NCBI RefSeq assembly: GCF_012271765.1
Contig: NZ_VRKO01000015.1
Location: 85,512-149,511 of the forward strand
DNA length: 64,000 bases
Source of the DNA: Erwinia rhapontici
Lineage (GTDB): Bacteria > Pseudomonadota > Gammaproteobacteria > Enterobacterales > Enterobacteriaceae
Direction: 5' to 3'
Positions 36,611-44,859 of this stretch are shown here, piece after piece. The translations under genes were made by a program, and so were the position numbers. Positions within the stretch are counted from its first letter, which is position 1; each line of letters begins with the position of its first letter. A model generated the notes under the pieces. That model was not told the origin of the DNA, searched no databases, and saw only the letters and a list, made by a program, of their open reading frames with translations.

Positions 36611-36634
36611 TTTCAATATGCGAAATCAAGTTTC
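36611..36634. promoter_or_regulatory. YiaJ-like operator before the ABC operon
   Basis: TTTCAATATG (36611-36620) followed by GAAATCAAGTTTC (36622-36634) aligns base for base with the yiaK upstream element, differing mainly in the palindrome centre. It lies 65-88 bp upstream of the ATPase gene on the leftward side. The GAAA...TTTC form resembles KdgR/IclR operators. Confidence 0.62.
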
Positions 36635-36790
36635 AAAAATACTATTCTCTGTTGGAACGGAAAGCAAAGATGTGACGGTTTTATTTATTCTTTAAAAACA
36701 ATGCTTTGTTTTTGATGTTGTGGAATTGTGATGAATAGCTCACTTCTGGATGGGCGTTTTTTGGCAGATTTGTCCCTCATAAAATGCACT

Positions 36791-36803
36791 GAAACGTCGT
36801 TCC
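36791..36803. promoter_or_regulatory. YiaJ-like operator before yiaJ
   Basis: GAAACGTCGTTCC is the third member of the same 13-bp imperfect palindrome family, 78 bp upstream of the yiaJ start. It suggests autoregulation or control of the divergent ABC operon. The 335-bp gap 36547-36881 also contains a GTGA...TCAC pair (36725-36741) with non-standard spacing. Confidence 0.55.
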
Positions 36804-36881
36804 ATATTCACAGTACGGGATGCATGGGTTACCATCTGGCAACTCCCCGGACGGGGCGCGGGAAACTTAGAGGAAGCGTGG

Positions 36882-37694
36882 ATGAGCGTAAAAGCGGATA
36901 GCGTGAAGGATGATAAGAAAGACAAGCCGCTGGGGACGCAGAGCCTGTTTCGTGGCCTTCAGTTGATTGAACTCTTAAGCAACTACCCTAACGGTTGCCC
37001 GCTGGCCCATCTCTCGGAACTCTCCGGGATGAACAAAAGTACCGTGCACCGACTGTTGCAGGGGCTGCACAGCAGCGGCTATGTGACACAGGCACCGTCG
37101 CCGGGCAGCTACCGGTTGACCACCAAATTTATCTCTGTCGGGCAGAAGGCACTTTCATCGCTCAATGTGATCCACGTGGCGGCGCCGCATCTGGAAAAAC
37201 TCAATCTTGAGGTAGGGGAAACGGTGAATTTCTCCAGTCGGGAAGATGATCATGTGATCCTGATTTATAAGCTGGAGCCGACCACCGGAATGATGCGTAC
37301 CCGTGCTTATATCGGCCAGCATATGCCGTTGTACTGTTCGGCGATGGGCAAAATCTTTATGGCCTGGGGCAGCGAAGAGTATCCGGCGCACTACTGGCAG
37401 AGCCATCAGGACACCATTCAGCCCCTGACAAAAAACACCATCATCACGCTGCCGGAAATGCTGGAAGAGCTGAAAAATATTCGCCAGCAGCAGACGGCGA
37501 TGGACCGCGAAGAGAACGAGCTGGGTGTCTCCTGTATTGCCGCTCCGGTGTTTGATATTCAGCAGCGGGTGCCGTATGCGGTATCCGTGTCCCTGCCGAC
37601 GGCGAAACTTCAGCAGATTGGGGTGAAAAAACTGATGGCCCCGGTGGTAGCCACCGCGAAAGCGATCTCCGCCGAGCTGGGTTTTCACGAGTAA
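36882..37694 (+). CDS. yiaJ: IclR-family regulator YiaJ
   Basis: This is a 270-residue IclR-type regulator (E. coli YiaJ/PlaR is 282). Residues about 17-80 form the winged helix-turn-helix (LFRGLQLIELLSNYPNGCPL, then LSGMNKSTVHRLLQGLHSSG). Residues 95-265 form the effector-binding domain with GMMRTRAYIGQHMPLYCSAMGK and ENELGVSCIAAPVFD. In E. coli it represses yiaK-S and is relieved by sugar acids. Here it is divergent from the ABC/lactonase operon and close to the yia operon, and shared operator-like sites lie before all three units. Confidence 0.92.
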   Translation: MSVKADSVKDDKKDKPLGTQSLFRGLQLIELLSNYPNGCPLAHLSELSGMNKSTVHRLLQGLHSSGYVTQAPSPGSYRLTTKFISVGQKALSSLNVIHVAAPHLEKLNLEVGETVNFSSREDDHVILIYKLEPTTGMMRTRAYIGQHMPLYCSAMGKIFMAWGSEEYPAHYWQSHQDTIQPLTKNTIITLPEMLEELKNIRQQQTAMDREENELGVSCIAAPVFDIQQRVPYAVSVSLPTAKLQQIGVKKLMAPVVATAKAISAELGFHE

Positions 37695-37710
37695 TTAAAC
37701 GGGTAATGTG

Positions 37711-37735
37711 GGCACAAAAATTGTGCCGCTGTTGT
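37711..37735 (+). terminator. Probable terminator after yiaJ
   Basis: GGCACAA (37711-37717) pairs with TTGTGCC (37721-37727) over a three-base loop, 16 bp after the stop, followed by a T-rich stretch (GTTGTTTT). Confidence 0.55.
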
Positions 37736-37819
37736 TTTAACACTGCCACGACAGGGCGATCTCTCGTCGGGGAGGTATCCCCCATTTCTTCGCTAGAGAC
37801 GGTGTGACAGGGCTAAGGC

Positions 37820-37880
37820 CCGTTTGAGCACGCCGGATCGGCAAAAGCCGCATCCATGCGGGCCTCGGCTCGCGCCATCC
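37820..37880. repeat. Half copy of a dispersed structured repeat
   Basis: GTTTGAGCACGCCGGATCGG and the following bases through GCATCCATGCGGGCCTCGGC match the left half of the 104-bp element at 59924-60027 with few differences. The right half and its terminal inverted repeat are missing. It lies between the convergent yiaJ and LysR genes. Confidence 0.75.
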
Positions 37881-37884
37881 CTGG

Positions 37885-38793
37885 TTATCCAATCCTCAAC
37901 GTCTCCAGCGCACTCAGCAGCGCATCGACCTTCGGCGTGAGCTGTTTTCTGCGTGGCCACACCACATACAGCGGCAGGCCCGGCACCGTCAGTTCCGGCA
38001 GGAATCCCACCAGCTCACCGCGTGCCAGTTGTTCTTCCATCAGCCAGGTCGCCATCTGTGCCACGCCCAGCCCGGCCATCACTGCTGAACGCTGCGCTTC
38101 GCCATCCCCCAGCGCCATCCGGTGTGGCACGGTGCGTGTGGTAATGCGGCCATCCGGCGAGGTGACATGCCACGGGCTGGTACTGCCGTCGATGCGGTCA
38201 TACACAATCGCCCGGTGCTGCTCCAGCGCCTCTAACGACTGCGGTGTACCGTGCTGCGCCAGATAGTCAGGCGAGGCGCAAAAGATCAACTGCTCGCAGC
38301 CGAGATAACGCACCGCCAGCGAAGGGGGATAACTGCCTGGCCCGCCGATGCGTACCGCGACATCCACGCCCTCTTCAAACAAGTCAACAAAACGGTCCGA
38401 GAACGACAGGTTAAGCTGCATGTCCGGGTGCTGCTGGCAGAAGTGATTGAGCAGCGGCATGACATGCAGCCGGCCAAAGGTATGGGGGACGGCAACGCGC
38501 AGACGGCCCACAGGAATGGTACGCTGAGCCGCCAGCACCGATTCGGCTTCGCTCAGCTCCCCCAGCACGCGGGTACAGGTGTCGTAATAGGCCTGCCCGG
38601 CATCGGTCAGTGCCAGGCTGCGGGTGGTGCGCTCAAACAGCCGTGAACCGAGGCGCGCTTCCAGCCGTGCCACGCTTTTACTTACGGCAGAACTGGTCAG
38701 ATGCAGCCGTTCGGCGGCGGCGGTAAAACTGCCGCTCTCCACCGTGGCAACAAAGGCGGTGATGCCTTTCAGGCGATCTTCAGATGAGGCCAT
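37885..38793 (-). CDS. LysR-family regulator
   Basis: This is a 302-residue LysR regulator of the DsdC/AaeR-like branch with the N-terminal helix-turn-helix (FVATVESGSFTAAAERLHLT, then SAVSKSVARLEARLGSRLFE) and an effector domain with VAVRIGGPGSYPPSLAVR. It is divergent from a PRISE-family reductase gene, 95 bp away. A perfect 15-bp palindrome lies in that gap. It most likely regulates the reductase. Confidence 0.9.
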   Translation of the reverse strand: MASSEDRLKGITAFVATVESGSFTAAAERLHLTSSAVSKSVARLEARLGSRLFERTTRSLALTDAGQAYYDTCTRVLGELSEAESVLAAQRTIPVGRLRVAVPHTFGRLHVMPLLNHFCQQHPDMQLNLSFSDRFVDLFEEGVDVAVRIGGPGSYPPSLAVRYLGCEQLIFCASPDYLAQHGTPQSLEALEQHRAIVYDRIDGSTSPWHVTSPDGRITTRTVPHRMALGDGEAQRSAVMAGLGVAQMATWLMEEQLARGELVGFLPELTVPGLPLYVVWPRRKQLTPKVDALLSALETLRIG

Positions 38794-38836
38794 TCGTTCC
38801 TCCTGTTCATGAATACTGTGAATTTATACCTGAGAT

Positions 38837-38851
38837 GAGAATTTAATTCTC
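38837..38851. promoter_or_regulatory. Candidate LysR operator, perfect palindrome
   Basis: GAGAATTTAATTCTC is a perfect 15-bp inverted repeat in the 95-bp gap between a LysR gene and its divergent neighbour. Position and shape fit a LysR-type binding site. Confidence 0.6.
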
Positions 38852-38888
38852 TATTAAGCTGGAGGCATTACTGAACAGGAGAGAAATT

Positions 38889-39953
38889 ATGCAACAACGA
38901 GCTTTGATTGTCGGCGTCAGCGGCGTCACCGGAAGTGCCCTGGCAGAACGCCTTCTGGCGCAGGGTTGGCAGGTTTATGGGTTATCACGCGGCCGCACGC
39001 CGGTCACCGCCGGGGTCACTTCGCTGACCGCCGATTTGACGGACAGCGCATCCGTCCAGGCCGCACTGAAAGAGGTGGTGGTCGATAAGGTGTTCTTCAG
39101 CGCCTGGGCACGTCAGGAAAATGAGAAAGAGAATATCCGCGTCAACGGTGGCATGGTGCGTCATGTCCTGGATGCACTGGGCGACACCCTGAAAGGGGGC
39201 CATGTGGCGCTGATCACCGGGCTGAAGCACTACCTGGGTCCGTTTGATGCCTACGGTAAAGGCAGTGTGCCGGTGACCCCGTTCCGTGAGGAGCAGGGAC
39301 GTCAGCCGGTAGAGAACTTCTACTACGCGCAGGAAGATGAAGTCTTTGCCGCCGCAGAAAAATATGGCTGCACCTGGAGCGTTCATCGCCCGCATACGGT
39401 GATTGGTTTCGCGGTGGGTAATGCCATGAATATGGGGCAGACGCTGGCGGTGTACGCCACGTTGTGTAAAGCGAGCGGTCAGCCGTTTGTCTTCCCGGGT
39501 TCACAGGCGCAGTGGCAGGGCGTTAGCGATATGACGGATGCCCGCCTGCTGGCCGACCAGCTGATTTGGGCCGCCACCACGCCTTCGGCGCAAAACCAGG
39601 ACTACAATGTGGTCAACGGTGATGTGTTCCGCTGGCAGTGGATGTGGGGCGAAATCGCCGGATACTTTGGTCTTGAAGCCGCGCCATTCAACGGCGAGCA
39701 GCCGCTGGAAGGACGTATGAACGACGCCGCTCAGCAGTGGCAGGAGATTGCCCAACAGCACAACCTGAAAGAGAGCGACGTCACCAAGCTGGCCTCCTGG
39801 TGGCATACCGATGCCGATCTCGGTCGCCCGATGGAAGTGTTTACCGACGTCAGCAAAAGCCGCAAAGCCGGGTTCAATGGGTATCAGCCAACGCGCGAAG
39901 CCTTCTTTGAGCTGTTTGACCGGCTGAAAGCAGAGCAGTTAATCCCACGCTAA
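38889..39953 (+). CDS. PRISE-family NAD(P)-dependent enone reductase
   Basis: This is a 354-residue short-chain dehydrogenase-like protein. The N-terminal nucleotide loop VGVSGVTGSALAERLL is followed by the two signatures of progesterone 5-beta-reductase/iridoid synthase-like proteins: TGLKHYLGPF (Lys113) and VENFYYAQEDEVF (Tyr145/146). In plant PRISE enzymes these Lys and Tyr are catalytic for reduction of an activated C=C bond. Bacterial homologues are usually labelled generic NAD-dependent epimerases. The natural substrate is unknown. GGAGAGAAATT precedes the start. It is divergent from a LysR regulator. Confidence 0.88.
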   Translation: MQQRALIVGVSGVTGSALAERLLAQGWQVYGLSRGRTPVTAGVTSLTADLTDSASVQAALKEVVVDKVFFSAWARQENEKENIRVNGGMVRHVLDALGDTLKGGHVALITGLKHYLGPFDAYGKGSVPVTPFREEQGRQPVENFYYAQEDEVFAAAEKYGCTWSVHRPHTVIGFAVGNAMNMGQTLAVYATLCKASGQPFVFPGSQAQWQGVSDMTDARLLADQLIWAATTPSAQNQDYNVVNGDVFRWQWMWGEIAGYFGLEAAPFNGEQPLEGRMNDAAQQWQEIAQQHNLKESDVTKLASWWHTDADLGRPMEVFTDVSKSRKAGFNGYQPTREAFFELFDRLKAEQLIPR

Positions 39954-39963
39954 CAGGCAACGG

Positions 39964-39983
39964 TTGTTTCCTCCGGGAAACAA
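39964..39983 (+). terminator. Probable terminator after the PRISE gene
   Basis: TTGTTTCC (39964-39971) pairs with GGAAACAA (39976-39983) over a four-base loop. A T-run (GCTTTTTG) follows nine bases later. Confidence 0.5.
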
Positions 39984-40093
39984 TCATGGCTTTTTGATGT
40001 TTATTGTTGCGCTAAAAACTGGCTGTGGCAGGATGGTTTCAACGGGTGATTACCCACTTAATTTGAACCGAATCTGAACGCAAAGGTGCTGTT

Positions 40094-40873
40094 ATGAACG
40101 ATAAAGTGGTTAACTGGAATGGTGGCTTACAGCCGGAAGCCGTGAAGATCCTGTCTGCTAACGGCGGCATGATCGTCTGCCCGACCAAAGTGGGCTACAT
40201 CATCATGACGTCTGATGCCAAAGGTCTGGAGCGCAAGTTTGACGCCAAGCAGCGTAACCGTAACAAGCCAGGCGTGGTGCTGTGTGGTTCTCTGGAACAG
40301 CTGAAAGAACTGGCCCAGTTAAACCCTGAAATCGAAGCGCTGTATCAGCAGCACTGGGACCAGGATGTTCTGCTGGGCTGCATCCTGCCGTGGAAAGAAG
40401 AAGCGGTGGCACGTATCCCGGATGACGGTTCTAAAGAGCTGATGATGGACCGCCGCCAGACCAGCTGCTTTGTGATTAAGTTTGGCGTACCTGGCGAGAA
40501 TCTGGCGAAAGAGCTGTGGGAAAACCACGGTAAATTCTCCTTCGCCAGCTCCGCGAACCCATCAGGTAAAGGAAACCGTGGCCTGGTAGAAGGCATTGGC
40601 GAGCGCATCGAAGCGCATGCAGACCTGATTATTGCTGCCAACGACTACGTGAAATCCATCCAGCCAAACGAGTCTGAAAAGACTCGCTACGAGCAGGGTG
40701 TGATGGTCGCGATGGTTGACGATAACGGCAAACTGGTGCCAGAGCAGAAAGGCGAGCGTAACATCACGCCATGCCCGGTGCTGATCCGTAAAGGTCTGGA
40801 TGTGGATAAGATTATGTCGATCATGTCTGACATCTTTACTACCTGGGATTACCGTCACGGCAACTATTATTAA
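40094..40873 (+). CDS. Sua5/YciO/YrdC/YwlC-family protein
   Basis: This is a 259-residue protein with a YrdC-like domain. It shows GGMIVCPTKVGYIIMTSDAK, then AKQRNRNKPGVVL and FASSANPSGKG, which match the threonylcarbamoyl-AMP synthase fold (KxR-type positively charged cleft and SSANPSG loop). It is longer than TsaC/YrdC (190) and lacks the C-terminal Sua5 domain of the 340-residue type, so it is probably a paralogue with another role. TsaC should be encoded elsewhere. Codon use is strongly biased to common codons, which suggests high expression. Three ERIC repeats follow. Confidence 0.82.
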   Translation: MNDKVVNWNGGLQPEAVKILSANGGMIVCPTKVGYIIMTSDAKGLERKFDAKQRNRNKPGVVLCGSLEQLKELAQLNPEIEALYQQHWDQDVLLGCILPWKEEAVARIPDDGSKELMMDRRQTSCFVIKFGVPGENLAKELWENHGKFSFASSANPSGKGNRGLVEGIGERIEAHADLIIAANDYVKSIQPNESEKTRYEQGVMVAMVDDNGKLVPEQKGERNITPCPVLIRKGLDVDKIMSIMSDIFTTWDYRHGNYY

Positions 40874-40875
40874 TT

Positions 40876-41252
40876 TTACCCGTCATAATTGACGCTACAG
40901 CAGCGTTGGCTTCATGTGCTCACCCCGGTCACTTACTCCAGTAAGCTCCCGGGGATTCACGCATTCGCCGCCTTGCTATAACGCCAATTATTTAGGGTAA
41001 TTTATCCGTCATAATTGACGCTACAGCAGCGTTGGCTTCATGTGCTCACCCCGGTCACTTACTCCAGTAAGCTCCCGGGGATTAACACATTCGCCGCCTT
41101 GCTATAACGCCAATTATTTAGGGTAATTTATCCGTCATACTTGACGCTACAGCAGCGTTGGCGGCGCTCACTTACCCCAGTCACATAGTTATCTATGCTC
41201 CTGGGGATAAGCAAGCTTGCCGCCTTGCTGTAACGCCAATTATTTAGGGTAA
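40876..41252. repeat. Three tandem ERIC (IRU) elements
   Basis: Three copies with a 126-bp period (GACGCTACAG at 40891, 41017 and 41143) lie in the 422-bp gap between convergent genes. Each has the ERIC core, GCTCACCCCGGTCACTTACT then CAGTAAGCTCCCGGGGAT. The outer ends are inverted repeats, AATTGACG... and ...CGCCAATTA. The first two copies are nearly identical; the third has diverged, with ACATAGTTATCTATGCTCCT in its core. Confidence 0.92.
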
Positions 41253-41295
41253 AATAATATCCTCGGTATATTCTATTGCTTTCCGTCTGCTATTG

Positions 41296-42189
41296 TTATT
41301 TCTTTAACGCCTTCTGCAAATCCTCAATAAACAGTCTCACGCGCGGTGAAATAAAATTATCACTTTTCACCAGAACGTATGACTTATAAATATCCATTTC
41401 CCAGTCGGGTAATAACTGCACCAGTTCCCCACGGGAAACCGCTTCCTGTGCAATATAATTAGGCAGATAGGCGATGCCGGTTTGTGCCACGGCTGAGTTT
41501 AATAAAGCGATGCTGTTATTAGCGCGAAAACGGCTGCGGACTTCAATGTCTTTCTTCTGCTTCTCTTTACGGAACGGTAATGAAATCGTATGGGCCGGGC
41601 CACGAAAAAGAATAAAGTCATGGCGCGGCAGATCGTCCGGGCTGGCAATAGGAGCGATATTTTTCAGGTAATCCGGGGCGGCATACAGCCCCCAGGCGAT
41701 GTCCATCAGCGGACGATAATGGCGGTGGTCGGGTAATTCGCGCGTGATGGCAATGGCGATATCACAGCCATCATCCTCCAGATTGACCGCGCGATCGGTC
41801 AGGTCGAGATCGACACTGACGTGGATATTGCTGGCGACAAAACTGTTCAGCGCCGGAACAATACACTGACAGCCAAAGGTGACCGGGGCCACCACACGCA
41901 GGCTGCCGGTCGGCTCTTCGTGGAACTGGCGGATAAAAAGATCGGCGCTTTTCACCTCATGCAGGATGCGGTAACAGTAGTGATAGTACGTCATCCCGAC
42001 TTCGGTGACCTGAATCCGCCGGGTGGTGCGTTGCAACAGTTTTGCCCCGAGGCGCACTTCCAGCGCCGAGATCTCTTTACTCACCGAGGATTTTGCCAGC
42101 CCCAGCGCTTTCGCGGCTTCGGTATAGCTTAACGTTTCCACCACTTTGGCAAAAATAATCATCCCGTGCAGGTTTTCAAAATCGCTCAT
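41296..42189 (-). CDS. LysR-family regulator
   Basis: This is a 297-residue LysR regulator with the helix-turn-helix FAKVVETLSYTEAAKALGLA and SSVSKEISALEVRLGAKLLQ, and an effector domain with DGCDIAIAITRELPDHRHYR. The start at 42189 (MSDFENLHGM) matches the family; the frame from 42237 adds 16 unlikely residues. It is divergent from a LeuC/LeuD-like pair, 137 bp away, and is the likely regulator. ATTGTT/AACAAT inverted halves at 42201-42222 could be its site. Confidence 0.9.
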   Translation of the reverse strand: MSDFENLHGMIIFAKVVETLSYTEAAKALGLAKSSVSKEISALEVRLGAKLLQRTTRRIQVTEVGMTYYHYCYRILHEVKSADLFIRQFHEEPTGSLRVVAPVTFGCQCIVPALNSFVASNIHVSVDLDLTDRAVNLEDDGCDIAIAITRELPDHRHYRPLMDIAWGLYAAPDYLKNIAPIASPDDLPRHDFILFRGPAHTISLPFRKEKQKKDIEVRSRFRANNSIALLNSAVAQTGIAYLPNYIAQEAVSRGELVQLLPDWEMDIYKSYVLVKSDNFISPRVRLFIEDLQKALKK

Positions 42190-42326
42190 TATTATCCCGG
42201 ATTGTTCTGAGGCGGAAACAATAGAGGATATTAGCATATTCCCCGTTTACCGCGCAGAGAAAAACGGTAAGGTGATTAAAATTTATTTACTTTCAATGGC
42301 CGAAATATCACGCAGAGATAAATAGC

Positions 42327-43628
42327 ATGGGGCAGACAATCAGTCAGAAAATACTCGCTCGTGCCAGCGGGCGGGAAACCGTTACGCCTGGAGAAATAGT
42401 CTGGGCAAAAGTGGATATATTAATGTCGCACGATCCCTGTACGCCGGGTGTCGCCTGCGTATTTAAAAAAGAATTTGGTGAACAGGCGAAAATATGGGAT
42501 GCCGACCGTTTTATTCTGATTCCGGATCACTTTGTTTATTCGGCTGACCCGCAGGCTAATCACAATATTCGTGTGATGCGCGAGTTCGCTCAGGAGCAGA
42601 AAATTAAATACTTCTACGATGTTGGTACGCCACAGTATAAGGGCGTTTGCCATATTGGCCTGGCCGAAGGTGGGCATACCCGGCCCGGTGAGGTGTTACT
42701 CGGCACCGATTCCCATACGGTTACCGCCGGAGCTTTTGGTTGTTTTGCTGTCGGGCTGGGCATCACCGATGCGGCCTATGCGCTGGGGACCGGCGAAATC
42801 CCACTGAAAGTGCCCACCACCATCCGGGTTAACTATCACGGCACGCTGCCGGCGCATGTGCAGGCAAAAGACCTGATCCTGGCGCTGCTGGCTGAGCTGA
42901 CGGTGGAAGGCGCAACCTATGAAGCGATTGAGTTCGGCGGCAGTGTCATTGATGCCCTGTCGGTGGAAGAGCGTATGACGATGTGCAATATGGTCGTGGA
43001 GTGCGGTGGAAAGAACGGCATTATGGTGCCGAACGCAGCCACGCTGGCTTATCTGGCGGAACGCACCGATATCCCCTTTAGTGTGGTGACGGCCGATGCG
43101 GATGCGGACTATAGCCGGGTGGTCGAGTTCGATGTGACGTCCATGCAGCCGCTGGTGGCAAAACCGCACTCACCGGATAACGTGGTGTCGATTGATACGC
43201 TGAAAAATGTCGCCATCTCTCAGGCCTATATTGGTTCCTGTACGGGCGGCAAGCTGGCGGACTTTGTCGCTGCTGCACAGGTGATGAAGGGGCGTAAAGT
43301 AGCGATCCCGACCTTTGCCGTTCCGGCCACTAAAGAGGTGTTTCATCGCCTGATCACCACGCAAATTGCGGGGCAGTCGGTGTATCAGATCCTCACCGAT
43401 GCCGGCGTGCAGCTGTCGTCAGAAGCGGGCTGCGCGGCCTGTTGCGGCGGCCCTGCCGATACCTTTGGTCGCGTGCATCAGCCGATTTCAGTGATCTCCA
43501 CCACCAACCGTAACTTTGTTGGCCGCATGGGGCACAAGCGCGCCACTATCTATCTGGCCTCCCCTTATGCTGTGGCGGCGGCGGCGGTGACCGGCATGAT
43601 CACCAACCCTGTTGAATTCGGAGTGTAA
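42327..43628 (+). CDS. LeuC-like hydro-lyase large subunit
   Basis: This is a 433-residue aconitase-superfamily large subunit. The 4Fe-4S ligands Cys305 (IGSCTGG), Cys369 and Cys372 (GCAACCGGP) are all present, as are the active-site LGTDSHTVTAGAFG and the final MGHKRATIYLASP. It is shorter than enterobacterial LeuC (466) and resembles the archaeal/anaerobe type (isopropylmalate, homoaconitate or dimethylmalate dehydratases). It should hydrate/dehydrate a 2-hydroxyacid together with the next gene. The substrate is open. The 2-bp gap to the small subunit shows they form one enzyme. Confidence 0.9.
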   Translation: MGQTISQKILARASGRETVTPGEIVWAKVDILMSHDPCTPGVACVFKKEFGEQAKIWDADRFILIPDHFVYSADPQANHNIRVMREFAQEQKIKYFYDVGTPQYKGVCHIGLAEGGHTRPGEVLLGTDSHTVTAGAFGCFAVGLGITDAAYALGTGEIPLKVPTTIRVNYHGTLPAHVQAKDLILALLAELTVEGATYEAIEFGGSVIDALSVEERMTMCNMVVECGGKNGIMVPNAATLAYLAERTDIPFSVVTADADADYSRVVEFDVTSMQPLVAKPHSPDNVVSIDTLKNVAISQAYIGSCTGGKLADFVAAAQVMKGRKVAIPTFAVPATKEVFHRLITTQIAGQSVYQILTDAGVQLSSEAGCAACCGGPADTFGRVHQPISVISTTNRNFVGRMGHKRATIYLASPYAVAAAAVTGMITNPVEFGV

Positions 43629-43630
43629 GC

Positions 43631-44176
43631 ATGGAATCGATCATCAGCGGCGCGGTATACGTGCTGGGCGACAATATTGATACCGACCAGATTCTGACTG
43701 CCGAGTATCTCAAAGTGAATCCTTCGACGCCGGAGGGCTATGCCCAGCTGGCCTCACTGGCGATGTGCGGTCTGCCGGAAGGCGCACTACCGTTTATCGA
43801 TGTGCAGAGTGGGCGCTCGGCTTACCCGATTATTGTGGCGGGGAAAAATTTTGGCTGTGGTTCATCGCGTGAGCATGCCGTGATGGCGCTGGGGGCCGCC
43901 GGGGTGCAGGCCGTGATTGCCCGGTCTTATGCGCGCATCTTTTTCCGCAACTGTGTCGCGACCGGAGAGTTGCTGCCCGTTGCGACCACCGCAGCGCTGT
44001 ATCAGCAGCTGCAAACTGGCGACCGGGTGAGTATTGATACCTGCAGTCAGACGGTGACCGTGCTGGCAACGGGCGAACAGCTGGCGATTGATCCGGTGGG
44101 GGAGCTGGCGAATATCATTGATGCGGGCGGGTTGTTTGCCTATGCGCGCGCCAGTGGGCGCATTCGTACAGGGTAA
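43631..44176 (+). CDS. LeuD-like hydro-lyase small subunit
   Basis: This is a 181-residue swivel domain subunit. GDNIDTDQILTAEYLKV is the loop that sets substrate choice, and GKNFGCGSSREHA holds the catalytic serine region. The loop tetrad YLKV differs from the YLRT and YLVY-type tetrads described for homoaconitase and isopropylmalate isomerase, with a lysine at the charged position. It pairs with the large subunit upstream. Enterobacterial LeuD is about 200 residues and of another subtype, so this pair is probably not the housekeeping leucine enzyme. Confidence 0.88.
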   Translation: MESIISGAVYVLGDNIDTDQILTAEYLKVNPSTPEGYAQLASLAMCGLPEGALPFIDVQSGRSAYPIIVAGKNFGCGSSREHAVMALGAAGVQAVIARSYARIFFRNCVATGELLPVATTAALYQQLQTGDRVSIDTCSQTVTVLATGEQLAIDPVGELANIIDAGGLFAYARASGRIRTG

Positions 44177-44232
44177 CGGAGCAGAGCAACGGGCGAAGCC
44201 TGCACAGCGGCTTCACCCGGGAGCTGGCAGGA

Positions 44233-44859
44233 TTATTTCGCTGAAATCGCCAGCGCGCCACCGGCAAAGACAAACAGGCTGCCGGTAGAACGGTTGAGGA
44301 TGCGCAGACGACGTGCATTGGAGAACACCCCTGACAGGCGGCGTCCGGCGCAGGCATAGCTGAACATAATGCTGAGATCCAGCACCGCCCAGGTGATGGC
44401 CAGCGTGGCAAACTGCGCAGCATGTGGCTGGCTGGCATCAACAAAGTTCGGGAACAGTGCCGCGAAGAACAGCAGATCTTTCGGGTTACTGATACCGACC
44501 ATAAAGCCTTTGCGGAACAGGCGTAATGCGCCCGGCGCCTCTTCCAGCTCCACGGCATTCACCGCAGCAGGCTCGCTGTTATCACGCCAGGCCGCAATGC
44601 CCAGCCAGATCAGATACGCGGCACCGACCACTTTTAGCACGGTAAAGGCCGTGGTAGACGCCGCCAGGATGGCACCCAGCCCCAGCGCAGAAGCGGTCAT
44701 CAGCATCATGGCGGCCAGCACGCCGCCCGTCACCGTTGCCAGTGCCTGTTTACGGCCATAGCGCAGTCCGTGGGTCATGCTGATCAGGGCCGAAGGGCCG
44801 GGGATGGCAATCAGTGCGGCAATCACACCGGTATACGCCAGCCAGAGTTGAAGCGTCAT
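44233..44859 (-). CDS. LysE/RhtB-family amino acid exporter
   Basis: This is a 208-residue inner membrane exporter with five to six helices. The family signature is IPGPSALISMTHGLRYGRKQALATV near the start, and KGFMVGISNPKDLLFFAALF in the middle. The start at 44859 (MTLQLWLAYTG) follows AAGGA. Family members export lysine, homoserine, threonine or similar compounds. The particular substrate cannot be told. It converges with the LeuCD-like operon. Confidence 0.9.
   Translation of the reverse strand: MTLQLWLAYTGVIAALIAIPGPSALISMTHGLRYGRKQALATVTGGVLAAMMLMTASALGLGAILAASTTAFTVLKVVGAAYLIWLGIAAWRDNSEPAAVNAVELEEAPGALRLFRKGFMVGISNPKDLLFFAALFPNFVDASQPHAAQFATLAITWAVLDLSIMFSYACAGRRLSGVFSNARRLRILNRSTGSLFVFAGGALAISAK

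Noticed and set aside
36725-36741. GTGATGAATAGCTCAC as a CRP site before the ABC operon
   Set aside because: The halves are 8 bp apart and not the required 6 bp.
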